A stretch of 64,000 bases of DNA, taken from NCBI GenBank assembly GCA_020060465.1, contig JAGVAD010000001.1, positions 19,871-83,870 on the forward strand, given 5' to 3'. Positions 28,038-36,909 of this stretch are shown here, one piece after another; positions within the stretch are counted from its first letter, which is position 1; every line of letters starts with the position of its first letter. A program made the position numbers and the translations under genes. Source of the stretch: Anaerolineales bacterium (GTDB lineage Bacteria; Chloroflexota; Anaerolineae; Anaerolineales; UBA4823). The notes beneath the pieces were generated by a model that ran no database searches, had not been told where the DNA came from, and saw only the letters and a list, made by a program, of their open reading frames with translations.

Positions 28038-28070
28038 GAATCTCCGCGCTCTCTTGGCGCGGAGATTCTT
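28036..28070. terminator. Bidirectional terminator between purB and purA
   Basis: A perfect 14-bp stem (28036-28049 with 28057-28070) overlaps the purB stop codon and is followed by ATTGC on the plus strand. It is 36 bases past the purA stop. Confidence 0.8.
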
Positions 28071-28106
28071 ATTGCAAATAAAGGTCAAGGTTGTCAAAAG
28101 GCTGGT

Positions 28107-29396
28107 TCAGTCCGCGGCAATTTGAATGGTGGCATTGCGTTCCGCGCCAACCGAGACGTAACCAACCGGCGCTCCGACAAGCTCCTCGATTTTATGCACG
28201 TAAGCCTGCGCCTGAGGCGGTAGATCTGTAAAGCGCCGCGCGGCGCGTGTGGACTGTTGCCAGCCTTCCATCTCGATGTAAACTGGTTCACACTGTTCCA
28301 GGCGCGTTGCGTCGATTTCCCAATAACGTCGTAACCGCTCGCCGCTCTCTGGCAAGCGATAGCCGATGCAAATTTTGATCTGAGGCAACGTGTCGAGCAC
28401 ATCCAGCTTTGTCAGGGCAAGCCGGGTTACGCCGTTCAACTGGACGGTGAAACGCACCAGTTCGGCATCGAACCAGCCGCAGCGGCGCGGCCGACCGGTG
28501 ACAGTGCCATATTCCTGCCCCTCAACCTGCAAGGTTTTGCCCACTTCATCTTCAAGCTCGGTAGGCATCGGGCCGGCGCCGACGCGGGTGGTATATGCTT
28601 TGGCAATCCCCACGATTTGCGTGATGCACTGCGGCGCAATGCCCAAACCAGCACTGGCACCGCCCGCCAGAGTCACCGAAGCTGTACAGTATGGATAGGT
28701 GCCCCAAATGTTATCCAATAAAGCACCCTGCGCTCCCTCCAGCAGGATTTGGCCGCCTCGCGCCAGCATGTCTTGCACCAGACCGTACGGTTCACGCACA
28801 CATTCCTGGATTTGCAGGTAAAGATTACGGATCTCGTCAAACACGGCTTCGAAAGACAACGCTGGCATACCAAAGGCTTGCAAGAAGGGGTTTTTGATTG
28901 AGAGTTGTACGCGCAATTTCTCTGCAAAGACCCTTTCATCAGCCAGGTCGAACAAGCGAATGCCGTTGTAACTCACTTTGTCGGCGAAAACCGGACCGAT
29001 GCCGCGTCCGGTAGTGCCGGTGCGAGATGCGCTCTTGGCTTGTTCGTAAATCTTCTCAACCAGCGGGTGGTAGGGCATGATCACATTGCAGCGCGGAGAG
29101 ACCCACAAACGGCTGCGCACGTCTATTCCACTGCTTTCGATAGACTTGACTTCATTGACCAGCGTAGCCAGGTTGACCACCACGCCGGGACCGATGACAC
29201 AGGCAGCGTGCGGATTCGAAAAGCCGTTTGGCGTCAGGCGCACCTTAAAGGTTCCCATCGGATTGACCACGGTGTGACCGGCGTTGTCGCCGCCGTTGAA
29301 CCGCGCCACCAGATCCGCCTCGGTGGATAGAAGATCAACAAATTTCCCTTTCGCTTCGTCGCCCCATTGCAATCCAACCACAGCAGTAACGCTCAT
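28107..29396 (-). CDS. purA: Adenylosuccinate synthetase
   Basis: A 429-residue enzyme that joins IMP and aspartate with GTP to make adenylosuccinate, the substrate of PurB. The N-terminal GTP loop reads GLQWGDEAKGK, with Ala where most sequences have Gly (GDEGKGK). NGGDNAGHTV, TTGRGIGP, LLEGAQGALLD and VTGRPRRCGWFDA are all conserved. It has standard length and no indels that look damaging. The epimerase gene starts upstream on the same strand with a 30-base gap, so they may share a transcript despite unrelated roles. Confidence 0.97.
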   Translation of the reverse strand: MSVTAVVGLQWGDEAKGKFVDLLSTEADLVARFNGGDNAGHTVVNPMGTFKVRLTPNGFSNPHAACVIGPGVVVNLATLVNEVKSIESSGIDVRSRLWVSPRCNVIMPYHPLVEKIYEQAKSASRTGTTGRGIGPVFADKVSYNGIRLFDLADERVFAEKLRVQLSIKNPFLQAFGMPALSFEAVFDEIRNLYLQIQECVREPYGLVQDMLARGGQILLEGAQGALLDNIWGTYPYCTASVTLAGGASAGLGIAPQCITQIVGIAKAYTTRVGAGPMPTELEDEVGKTLQVEGQEYGTVTGRPRRCGWFDAELVRFTVQLNGVTRLALTKLDVLDTLPQIKICIGYRLPESGERLRRYWEIDATRLEQCEPVYIEMEGWQQSTRAARRFTDLPPQAQAYVHKIEELVGAPVGYVSVGAERNATIQIAAD

Positions 29397-29426
29397 AGCA
29401 GCGCCTCCTTTTCTGAAATGATGCGT

Positions 29427-30383
29427 TTAGGCCAAGTTTTGCTGGCGAACAGCCAGATCTTTCTTGAAACGCGGATCGCGCTCGAGGGTGAGCCGTAGCC
29501 CTTCTTCCAATGTGAAATGGGGCTGATAACCAAGCCGTTCGCTGGCCAAAGTAAGGTCGGCGCGCATACGCGAGACGCCTGGGTCGCTACGGGGGTTGGC
29601 GATGGCTTCCACCTTCACGCCCAACACTTCCATGATCAGACGCACCAAATCGCGCACGCTGGTTTCAACTCCACTGCCGATATTCAGGACCATCTGGTTA
29701 ATCCCCGGCGCGGTGGCGGCGGAAATCATGGCGCTGACCACATCGTCCACATAGACATAGTCGCGGGTCTGGCTGCCATCGCCGTGCATGACCAGTGTGC
29801 TGCTGCGCAGCGCCTGGCGCAAATAATGCGGGATCACCGGTGCATGAGATGGCGGCAGATGTTGACCTGGTCCATAGGCGTTGAAAACCCGCAGAATGAC
29901 GGTCTCGATGCCCCATAAATCGCCGATGGTGCGCACATAATATTCCGCCGCCAGTTTTGATACAGCATAAGGCGAGCGGGGGTTTGGGCGAGCATCTTCT
30001 TTCAACGGCTGCTCACCGCGGTCGCCATACACTGCGCCGGAGGAGATGAACACCACCCGACGCACGCCCACATCACGCATCGCTTCCATCAGGCTGACGG
30101 TGCCGCCAACGTTAACCGCGTTATATTCACGTGGGTAAAGCACCGATTCGGGGACGGAAACACGCGCCGCTAAATGATAGACGCAGTCCACCTCCTGGAG
30201 CAATGTCCATAACTTGGGGCGATCGTTGACATCGCCGCGGGTGAAAAGCACGTGCGGCGAGAGCGCCTGGGGATCGCCGGCGGAAAGATCGTCCAGTCCG
30301 CGCACCTGGTGCCCCTCCCGCACCAGGTAATTTGCCAGGTTAGAGCCTAGAAAGCCGGCTGCACCGGTAATTAAAAAGTTCAT
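29427..30383 (-). CDS. NAD-dependent sugar-nucleotide epimerase/dehydratase
   Basis: A 318-residue extended short-chain dehydrogenase. The NAD-binding motif GAAGFLGSNLA is at the N-terminus, the catalytic Ser lies in ISSGAVYG, and the Tyr-Lys pair in SPYAVSKLAAE. RVFNAYGPGQ and GDGSQTRDYVYVDDV are typical of GalE/WbpP-like UDP-sugar 4-epimerases, though the exact sugar cannot be read. The start is preceded by AAGGA and by an extended -10 at 30446-30438. It is divergent from the metallopeptidase gene. A role in surface polysaccharide supply is inferred. Confidence 0.9.
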   Translation of the reverse strand: MNFLITGAAGFLGSNLANYLVREGHQVRGLDDLSAGDPQALSPHVLFTRGDVNDRPKLWTLLQEVDCVYHLAARVSVPESVLYPREYNAVNVGGTVSLMEAMRDVGVRRVVFISSGAVYGDRGEQPLKEDARPNPRSPYAVSKLAAEYYVRTIGDLWGIETVILRVFNAYGPGQHLPPSHAPVIPHYLRQALRSSTLVMHGDGSQTRDYVYVDDVVSAMISAATAPGINQMVLNIGSGVETSVRDLVRLIMEVLGVKVEAIANPRSDPGVSRMRADLTLASERLGYQPHFTLEEGLRLTLERDPRFKKDLAVRQQNLA

Positions 30384-30437
30384 AGGTCATTCCTTGATCG
30401 GAGCTGCGTATAGATGAGGGTCAACATCCAACACTGC

Positions 30438-30446
30438 ATTATAGCA
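30438..30446 (-). promoter_or_regulatory. Extended -10 promoter of the epimerase gene
   Basis: TGC-TATAAT on the minus strand lies 55 bases before the start at 30383. It is divergent from the promoter at 30491. Confidence 0.55.
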
Positions 30447-30490
30447 TGTTCGCAGACCTTTCCCGCGGCGCAAGCGTAAAAATCGGGTTA

Positions 30491-30499
30491 TGGTACAAT
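30491..30499 (+). promoter_or_regulatory. Extended -10 promoter of the HExxH protein gene
   Basis: TGG-TACAAT lies 8 bases before an in-frame GTG (30508) and 20 before the ATG (30520), so the mRNA is leaderless or nearly so. Confidence 0.5.
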
Positions 30500-30519
30500 C
30501 TTCTTCTGTGCAAAGGGTT

Positions 30520-31797
30520 ATGCATCGAATTGTGCCGATTTTGCGTCGCGGCGTCTTGTTTCTGGCGCTTTTGACTCTAGTAGTAACTGGATTGGGCAGT
30601 AGTAGTTCTCCACCGCCCCTGGATATACGCCAAAAAGCGCGCGCTTTTACGCGGCATATCGAGTTCGATTACGTTGGTTGGACGCTCGATGCGTTGCGCG
30701 TTAAGTTCCTGGAATTTTCGGTAGGAGCAAGCAACTTTCTTCCAGATGACAAGCGCCGCCGCCTGGTGTTTGAGTATCTGGAATTGGTGAGGCAGATCCA
30801 GAATACAGAGGGGCAAATCCGCATGATTTACGCCGATCCGGGTGTCGCTGACCCACAGGCAGTTTCGCAGCCGGCTCGACGGATGTTACAAGAATTGCGC
30901 GCCCAATATAAACAGACCGCCCCGCTGGCTGAGGCGGTCCTGCAAGATCAAATCAACACAGTGGTCAGCGAGTTAGGGCTAGATATTGGCGGTCAGGCTT
31001 TCCCGCCTGTGTTGTATCATAGCTCGCCGTTGCCAATGGCGTTGATCATCAGCCCCCGCCAGGTCATTCGGCAGGAGGCGGACATTTCGCTCATCCCGGA
31101 TCTACCCATAGATCAACAAATTGCGCTGGAGGAGCGAGTGGATCGCGCCTTAAACGTTTCGTCTTTGGTGGTGAATATCGGCGGGGTAGGGGTGTACCCA
31201 ACCATGGTTATGCAGACCAGCGATTTGAATTGGTTGAGCGAGGTGGTCGCTCATGAATGGGTGCATAATTACCTGACGCTCCGCCCGCTGGGGATGAATT
31301 ACCTGGAATCGCCAGAATTGCGCATCATGAACGAAACAGCCGCCTCTATTGCTGGAAAAGAGATCGGGTGGGCGGTGATTGAACGCTATTATCCAGAGCT
31401 TTTGCCGCCCCCACCGCAGGCGGCGCCGCGCCAGGATGAAGCTTCGCCCGAAGAACCGCCGGTTTTTGATTTTCGCAAAGAGATGCATCTCACGCGAATA
31501 ACCGTAGATCAATTGCTGTCCGAGGGAAAGGTGGAGCAGGCAGAAGCCTATATGGAGGCAAGGCGCAAAATTTTCTGGGATCATGGGTATCGAGGTCTGC
31601 GTAAACTGAATCAGGCGTATTTTGCATTCTACGGCGCTTATGCGGATGAACCGTTAGGGCCGGCTGGAGAGGATCCGATCGGCGCTGCGGTGCGCAAATT
31701 GCGCGCCCAAAGCCCCACTTTGGCGGCGTTTCTACAAAAGATCGCCTGGATGACTACTTTTGAAGATCTGCTTCGGGCAGTTGGTGAAGGAAATTGA
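30520..31797 (+). CDS. Exported putative zinc metallopeptidase
   Basis: A 425-residue protein of no family I can name. An N-terminal signal or anchor helix spans about residues 9-25. The centre contains VVAHEWVHNYL, an HExxH zinc motif at residues 245-249, and 23 residues later NETAASIAGKE, whose Glu272 fits the third ligand of a gluzincin-type site. A Pro-rich stretch (about 295-315) follows. Starts at 30490 and 30508 (GTG) are also open in frame; 30490 is upstream of the likely transcript start. It heads a run of envelope genes with a DsbA-cyclophilin protein and PrsW. Activity is inferred from motifs only. Confidence 0.75.
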   Translation: MHRIVPILRRGVLFLALLTLVVTGLGSSSSPPPLDIRQKARAFTRHIEFDYVGWTLDALRVKFLEFSVGASNFLPDDKRRRLVFEYLELVRQIQNTEGQIRMIYADPGVADPQAVSQPARRMLQELRAQYKQTAPLAEAVLQDQINTVVSELGLDIGGQAFPPVLYHSSPLPMALIISPRQVIRQEADISLIPDLPIDQQIALEERVDRALNVSSLVVNIGGVGVYPTMVMQTSDLNWLSEVVAHEWVHNYLTLRPLGMNYLESPELRIMNETAASIAGKEIGWAVIERYYPELLPPPPQAAPRQDEASPEEPPVFDFRKEMHLTRITVDQLLSEGKVEQAEAYMEARRKIFWDHGYRGLRKLNQAYFAFYGAYADEPLGPAGEDPIGAAVRKLRAQSPTLAAFLQKIAWMTTFEDLLRAVGEGN

Positions 31798-31860
31798 TCG
31801 CCGGGGATGGGTAATTCCGCTCTTGCGTCTAATGAATTGCTCTGGCGAGGGGCTAGAGAG

Positions 31861-33102
31861 ATGTTGAAACAAAGTATTCGGATCATTGCGCTTTTGCTTG
31901 CGTTCTTGTCCAGCGCGTGTGCTGGAGCTGCGTCAACCCCTCAACCGATTACCCCTACCAGCCGGTCGCCTGACGACATACGCTCCGCGCCGACCCGCGA
32001 GCCAGGTTGCACGGTTGTCACCCGCAAACCCACGCCAGGCCCCACACGACCAGCGCAGGCGCCCGCGCCGGGTGCTAAGGATTGGTCGAGGGGCGCTTCA
32101 GATGCAGCAATAACGATTATTGATTATAGCGATTTCCAATGCCCCGGCTGCGCCTATGTGGAGCCTGTGTTGGCGCGGCTGGTTGAGAATTTCCCGCATG
32201 ATGTGCGCGTGATTTATCGCCATTATCCTTTGATCAGTGTTTATGACAAGTCAGCGTTGGCGGCGCAGGCGGCGGAGGCGGCGGGTTTGCAGGGGCAATT
32301 TTGGCAGATGCATGATTTGCTTTTTGCACGACGCGAAGAGTGGGCGCCGATGTCGGTTGACCAGTTTCAAGAATGGTTAGGATTGCGCGCTAAGGATCTG
32401 CGTTTGGATGTTGAACGATTTTCCCAGGACTTGACCAGTAAGAAACTGGTGGATGCGATCCAGGCTGCTTATTATCAGAATCTCGCCGTTCAGATGCCAG
32501 GCACACCCTATCTGTTGATCAATGGCGAACCGTATGAGGGGCCGTTGGGTTATGGCGACCTGGAAGCGGTTGTCACGTTAACCTTATTAGAGAAGCGACA
32601 GTTCACCGATTGCCCTCCGATGACGATTGATCCAACTCGGCAATATCTGGCGATATTGCATACCGAAAAAGGCGATATTGTTCTGGAATTGTTCGCCGAT
32701 ATTGCGCCGTTGGCGGTGAACAATTTCGTCTTTCTGGCGCGCCAGGGGTGGTACGATGGCGTTACGTTTCACCGCGTGATCCCTGGTTTTGTCGCCCAGG
32801 CGGGCGATCCAAGCGGGACAGGGCTGGGCGGTCCGGGTTATGCGTTCGACAACGAGATTTCGGAGTTGAAGTTCGACCGGCCCGGGGTAGTGGGTATGGC
32901 AAACGCCGGACCGGGTTCGAACGGCAGTCAGTTTTTCATCACATTTGCCGCCGCGCCTCATTTGAATGGCGGTTATACAATCTTCGGACAAGTGATTTCT
33001 GGGATGGATGTGCTGGCGCAGCTTACCCCGCGCGATCCTTCAAAACCAGGGGATTGGCCGCCCGGCGATCGCATCTTGAGCGTCGAAATCCAGGAGAAAT
33101 AG
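31861..33102 (+). CDS. Lipoprotein fusing a DsbA-like thioredoxin domain to a cyclophilin
   Basis: A 413-residue exported fusion. The signal peptide ends in a lipobox with Cys20 (LSSAC), then a Pro/Thr linker to about residue 72. The DsbA/DSBA-like domain (about 80-245) holds Cys94-Pro-Gly-Cys97 and the cis-Pro loop MPGTPYLLING. The cyclophilin-type prolyl isomerase domain (about 260-413) has FHRVIPGFVAQAGD, GSQFFITFAAAPHLNG and HLNGGYTIFGQV. Thiol oxidation or reduction and proline isomerisation of folding substrates are therefore combined outside the membrane. The ATG at 31861 is chosen for the signal peptide; the frame opens 54 bases earlier. PrsW follows after five bases. Confidence 0.9.
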   Translation: MLKQSIRIIALLLAFLSSACAGAASTPQPITPTSRSPDDIRSAPTREPGCTVVTRKPTPGPTRPAQAPAPGAKDWSRGASDAAITIIDYSDFQCPGCAYVEPVLARLVENFPHDVRVIYRHYPLISVYDKSALAAQAAEAAGLQGQFWQMHDLLFARREEWAPMSVDQFQEWLGLRAKDLRLDVERFSQDLTSKKLVDAIQAAYYQNLAVQMPGTPYLLINGEPYEGPLGYGDLEAVVTLTLLEKRQFTDCPPMTIDPTRQYLAILHTEKGDIVLELFADIAPLAVNNFVFLARQGWYDGVTFHRVIPGFVAQAGDPSGTGLGGPGYAFDNEISELKFDRPGVVGMANAGPGSNGSQFFITFAAAPHLNGGYTIFGQVISGMDVLAQLTPRDPSKPGDWPPGDRILSVEIQEK

Positions 33103-33107
33103 AGATT

Positions 33108-34418
33108 GTGACTGAACCAATAAATCCATCCGCAACATCCAGGCGAACAGTGCATTGGCCGTCGGCATTCCAATTTGGCTGCAGCGCCCTGGCTCTGGTT
33201 TTCCTGGTGAGCGGCGCCTGGTTGTTGTGGATGATCGGCTTTTCCGCTGCGTTTGCTTCGAATTGGGCGTCGCTGGAACCGCTTTCGGCGTTGTTAATGG
33301 CAGCTTCCTTTTTTGGCGTCGCCCTGTTGTTGTTTCCATCAGCGTATTATGCGCTTTTGCGCTTGCTGAATAAACCAGCCCCGGATCTGCGCGCTTTCTT
33401 GCGTCATTCTCATCCAGCGCTGTGGATCTGGATCTTTCCCTGGGTGATCTTGGTCGGTTTTCTGGCTTCGCAAACAGCAATCACCTCAATCTTGATCCTG
33501 CCTGTTTTCCATTTATTCGGGGTGGGTCTGCCAATTGGCTGGGTGGTTTACCTGGCGACGAGAAATCTACCTTTGGGTTCACCGCAGCGCATGTGGGGGG
33601 TGTTTGGCTGCGGATTGGTTCTTGCCCCGGCAATGATTTCAATTTTGGAAGGATTGGCGGTGTTGGGAATGATATTGCTGGGCGCGATCTATGTCTCCAC
33701 ACAGCCAGCGTTGATGACCAAACTGATGAACCTGATGGAGACAGCCCAATATGCCCCGCCGGCGCCGGAAGAGATCATGCAAATCTTTGGCCCCTATCTT
33801 TTGAAACCGGGGTTCATCCTGGCGGCGTTAGCGTTAGGAGCGGTGATCGTACCTTTAATCGAGGAAGCAGTTAAGCCAATCGGCGTCTGGCTGCTGGTTG
33901 GTCGTCCTTTGTCGGCGCGGGCAGGTTTTGCCGCCGGCGCGTTGAGCGGCGCGGGATTTGCATTTAGCGAAAGCCTGCTTCTCACCAGCAATGGCACAGA
34001 CTGGGCGTCTCTGGTGGTGGTGCGCCTCGGTACAGGCGCCATTCATATTTTCACCACAGCGTTAATGGGTTGGGCGTTAGCGGTCGCCTGGAAACGCGGT
34101 CACTATCACCGTTTGGGCGCGGCTTACCTTTGCGCGGTAACCATCCATGGTCTTTGGAACGGTCTGACAATCTTGACCGTCTTTGATCAGCTTTCTCGGA
34201 TGCTGGGAGAGGGCGCTTATTCGCTGCTTATCGGCCGGGCAGCGCTAATCGCCCCGGCGGCGCTCATTATGTTAGCCGTTGGCGCTTTGGGGTTATTGGT
34301 ATTCTTCAACCGCCGTTTGACGGCGCGTCGCCCGACGGCTGAAGCGTTGGGGGATCCCTTGACGGCCGCGTCAATGGCTGCTGATCCAGAGACGCAGCCA
34401 GGAGAAAAGATGCTATAA
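33108..34418 (+). CDS. PrsW-family intramembrane metalloprotease
   Basis: A 436-residue membrane protein with about ten hydrophobic segments. A GTG at 33108, five bases after the previous stop and preceded by AGGAG, is the likely start; the frame is open further upstream only as a shadow. The PrsW/CAAX-like active-site motifs are present: IEEAVKPIGVW, AFSESLLL, the His in AIHIFTTALMG and the His-Asn of TIHGLWNG. Relatives cleave anti-sigma factors at the membrane. It forms an operon with the DsbA-cyclophilin lipoprotein, consistent with a role in envelope stress signalling, which is inference. Confidence 0.88.
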   Translation: MTEPINPSATSRRTVHWPSAFQFGCSALALVFLVSGAWLLWMIGFSAAFASNWASLEPLSALLMAASFFGVALLLFPSAYYALLRLLNKPAPDLRAFLRHSHPALWIWIFPWVILVGFLASQTAITSILILPVFHLFGVGLPIGWVVYLATRNLPLGSPQRMWGVFGCGLVLAPAMISILEGLAVLGMILLGAIYVSTQPALMTKLMNLMETAQYAPPAPEEIMQIFGPYLLKPGFILAALALGAVIVPLIEEAVKPIGVWLLVGRPLSARAGFAAGALSGAGFAFSESLLLTSNGTDWASLVVVRLGTGAIHIFTTALMGWALAVAWKRGHYHRLGAAYLCAVTIHGLWNGLTILTVFDQLSRMLGEGAYSLLIGRAALIAPAALIMLAVGALGLLVFFNRRLTARRPTAEALGDPLTAASMAADPETQPGEKML

Positions 34419-34419
34419 T
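34411..34419 (+). promoter_or_regulatory. Extended -10 promoter of the DedA gene
   Basis: TGC-TATAAT overlaps the PrsW stop codon, leaving a leader of about 63 bases. Confidence 0.5.
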
Positions 34420-34489
34420 CGGGCATGTTTTGTCGGAAAAGTGTGCTGATGGATAGCACGGATTAAAGAAATGTGGAGACCATCGCCGA

Positions 34490-35170
34490 ATGATTGAGTT
34501 ACTTCAGTATCTGATTGATCTGTTTCTGCACCTGGATGAACACCTGAGCGGTATCATCCAGACCTATGGGGTTTGGACTTACGCCCTGCTGTTCCTGGTT
34601 ATCTTCATGGAAACCGGTTTGGTGGTAACGCCCTTCTTGCCGGGCGATTCACTGTTGTTTGCGGCGGGCACGTTCGCCTCTCCAGCCCTGGCGCAGCCCG
34701 GTCAGGCGCCGCCGATGAACATCTGGCTGTTGTGGTTTTTGCTGATGGGGGCGGCAGTGCTGGGCGATACGGCGAATTATTGGATCGGCCATTATATTGG
34801 CCCGCGTGCTTTTAGCGGCGAAGTGCGCTTCCTAAAGAAGGAATATCTCGACCGCACGCATGAGTTTTATGAAAAACACGGCGGCAAAACGATCATCCTG
34901 GCGCGTTTCATCCCCATCATCCGCACCTTTGCCCCTTTTGTGGCCGGTGTAGGCGCCATGAATTATGGGCGATTCCTTTCCTTCAATGTAATAGGCGGCA
35001 TTTTGTGGGTGACCATCTTCACCTGGGGCGGTTATTTCTTTGGCAACCTGCCCTTTGTGCAAGAAAACTTCTCTTTCGTGGTGCTGGCGATTATCTTGAT
35101 TTCGGTGCTGCCAGCGGTATATGAGGTATTGAAAGAGCGCATTCAGCCGGCGCGCAAGGCAGAAGCCTGA
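34490..35170 (+). CDS. DedA family membrane protein
   Basis: A 226-residue protein with the DedA/VTT domain. Typical features are FMETGLVVTPFLPGDSLLF near residue 40, GAAVLGDTANYWIGHYIGPR, and ARFIPIIRTFAPFVAGVGAMNY with the conserved Arg. DedA proteins are thought to flip phospholipids or undecaprenyl phosphate carriers across the membrane. About five membrane segments are present. It has its own promoter and converges on acpS. Confidence 0.93.
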   Translation: MIELLQYLIDLFLHLDEHLSGIIQTYGVWTYALLFLVIFMETGLVVTPFLPGDSLLFAAGTFASPALAQPGQAPPMNIWLLWFLLMGAAVLGDTANYWIGHYIGPRAFSGEVRFLKKEYLDRTHEFYEKHGGKTIILARFIPIIRTFAPFVAGVGAMNYGRFLSFNVIGGILWVTIFTWGGYFFGNLPFVQENFSFVVLAIILISVLPAVYEVLKERIQPARKAEA

Positions 35171-35176
35171 TGTTCT

Positions 35177-35197
35177 GGCGCGAGAGGCGGCGCCTTT
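35177..35197. terminator. Short hairpin between dedA and acpS stops
   Basis: GGCGC (35177-35181) pairs with GCGCC (35190-35194), followed by TTTA. It is weak but sits exactly between convergent stops. Confidence 0.4.
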
Positions 35198-35564
35198 AAT
35201 TTCCTACAGCCAACGCCACCGCGGCGGCGGTCTTTTGGGTGTGGCTGATACTGATTGTCCAGTATTGCAACCCTTGTTGGGCGGCGATCTGCGCGGCGCA
35301 GCCGCAAAGACGTAAGATGGGCTGGCGAGCTTCGCCGCGTTGCACTTCAATCTCGCGCCAACCAACCGCCCCAATGCCGGTCCCCAATGCTTTAGCCACG
35401 GCTTCTTTGGCGGCGAAACGCGCTGCCAAAGAAGCAATATTTGCTCCAGCCTCTGCCAGTTCGGCTTCGGTGAATATTCTCTCCAGCAAGCGATGACCGT
35501 GACGGTCAACGGCTTGTTGGAAGCGTTCTATTTCCACCAGATCAATCCCAGAAGCGATTTTCAC
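35196..35564 (-). CDS. acpS: Holo-[acyl-carrier-protein] synthase
   Basis: A 122-residue phosphopantetheinyl transferase. The GTG at 35564 begins VKIASGIDLVEIERF, the standard AcpS start with the metal-binding Asp; the frame extends to 35642, but that would overlap the upstream peptidase. The second motif, AARFAAKEAVAKALGTG, carries the magnesium Glu and the CoA-binding Lys. It attaches 4'-phosphopantetheine from CoA to the carrier protein of fatty acid synthesis. It starts 40 bases after the M16 pair on the same strand and could be in that operon. Confidence 0.93.
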   Translation of the reverse strand: MKIASGIDLVEIERFQQAVDRHGHRLLERIFTEAELAEAGANIASLAARFAAKEAVAKALGTGIGAVGWREIEVQRGEARQPILRLCGCAAQIAAQQGLQYWTISISHTQKTAAAVALAVGN

Positions 35565-35604
35565 GCCCAGGCTCCATGAAAAGTTGTGATGTCCTCGCGC
35601 TCGG

Positions 35605-36909
35605 TCAAGGCCCGGCAATGGCAATCGCCAGACGATTAACATCCAGATATTTTTGAGCGACCTCTAAGATCTGTTCAGCCTCGACCGCACGAATAAGATC
35701 GGGGTAACGTTGATAGTAATCCAGGCCGAGCTGATAACGCTCCAGGCGAATCAGCGCAGCCGCGACGCCAGAATTAGATTCCAGGGAAAGCGGCAACCTG
35801 CCGATGAAATTCGTCTGGACATCTGAAAGCTCTTCATCGCTGACCAGTTCAGCGGTAAAATGAGCGACTTCTTTCAAGATCAATTCAATCGCCTTTTCGA
35901 CATTTTCCGGATCCACCCCGGCGGAGATGCTCCATGGGCCAGGCCCCGGACCGCCGGACAATCCGCTGGCGGCGTAATACGCCAGACCGGCTCTTTCCCG
36001 CACGCTCTTGCCGATGCGACCCATCATGCCAAATTGCCCCAGGATACTGTTGCCGATGGAGGCGGGCAGGAAGTCTGGCGAGGTGCGTGCTGGCCCCGCT
36101 GCGCCGATCAAGAGATCTGCCTGTGACTTGCCAGGCAAAGTTATCTTCTCGCGCTTGATCGAATCAAGCGGCTGAAGAGGCGGCAGTTGATACGGATCGG
36201 GTTGGTCGGGATTTTGCCAGTTTTCGAATATACGGCGCGTCGCCTCTATCGCTGCCTGGGGTTCGATCCCGCCTGTGATCGCAATCACCATGCCGCGTGG
36301 CCCGTAGTGTCGTTGATGAAAAGCGAACAGATGCTCGCGGCGGATCGCCTGAATGGTTTCAGGGTAACCATCCTCTGGCCGGCTGTATGGATGCTGACCA
36401 TAAACGAGCTTGTCGAAGACCAAGCTGGCCATTTCGGCGGTGTCTTGAGCGCGGATCGCCAGATGGGTCAACAGTTGGGTGCGCAGCCGTTCGACATGCT
36501 CGCCTGGAAAGGTTGGTTGGCGCAACGCTTCGTTGAGTAATGACAATATCAACTCAAGGTCCTCAGCCAGAGCCTTGCCGCTGAAAGATACGGTATGCGT
36601 ACCGCTGGAAAATCCCAGGCTCGCGCCGCATGATTCCAACAGGTCGTAAATTTCCTGAAAGCTGTGCTGCTGTGTCCCCCTCATCAACGCCGCGGCGGTA
36701 AAATCCGCCAGCCCCAGCTTGTCATCTGGGTCGAACAGTGCACCAGCGTGCACAAAACCGCTGATTGCGACGGATGGGCTGTTGGGGTTGGCGCGGCTGA
36801 GCGCTACGATGCCGTTAGTCAACTCGCTCCGCAGGATGTCGTTAGGGCCAGGCAGCGTCTGGATTGCGTTTTGCTGTGGGTGGTCGGTTGGCATAGGTTT
36901 ATGTTCCAT
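35605..36909 (-). CDS. M16 peptidase-like protein, non-catalytic partner
   Basis: About 434 residues with two M16 half-domains. The zinc motif HxxEH of active members is replaced: at its place the sequence reads LADFTAAALMRGT. Such inactive subunits pair with an active M16 protein to form the processing chamber, as in mitochondrial-type and some bacterial two-gene systems. The start is uncertain: ATG codons at 36954, 36909 and 36894 are all in frame. I choose 36909, which overlaps the upstream stop by 11 bases; 36894 lies just past it. The family call is firm and the inactivity is read directly from the missing residues. Confidence 0.88.
   Translation of the reverse strand: MEHKPMPTDHPQQNAIQTLPGPNDILRSELTNGIVALSRANPNSPSVAISGFVHAGALFDPDDKLGLADFTAAALMRGTQQHSFQEIYDLLESCGASLGFSSGTHTVSFSGKALAEDLELILSLLNEALRQPTFPGEHVERLRTQLLTHLAIRAQDTAEMASLVFDKLVYGQHPYSRPEDGYPETIQAIRREHLFAFHQRHYGPRGMVIAITGGIEPQAAIEATRRIFENWQNPDQPDPYQLPPLQPLDSIKREKITLPGKSQADLLIGAAGPARTSPDFLPASIGNSILGQFGMMGRIGKSVRERAGLAYYAASGLSGGPGPGPWSISAGVDPENVEKAIELILKEVAHFTAELVSDEELSDVQTNFIGRLPLSLESNSGVAAALIRLERYQLGLDYYQRYPDLIRAVEAEQILEVAQKYLDVNRLAIAIAGP

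Noticed and set aside
32748-33107. Upstream extension of the PrsW gene
   Set aside because: It overlaps the cyclophilin domain out of frame; the GTG at 33108 has a ribosome site and begins the membrane protein.
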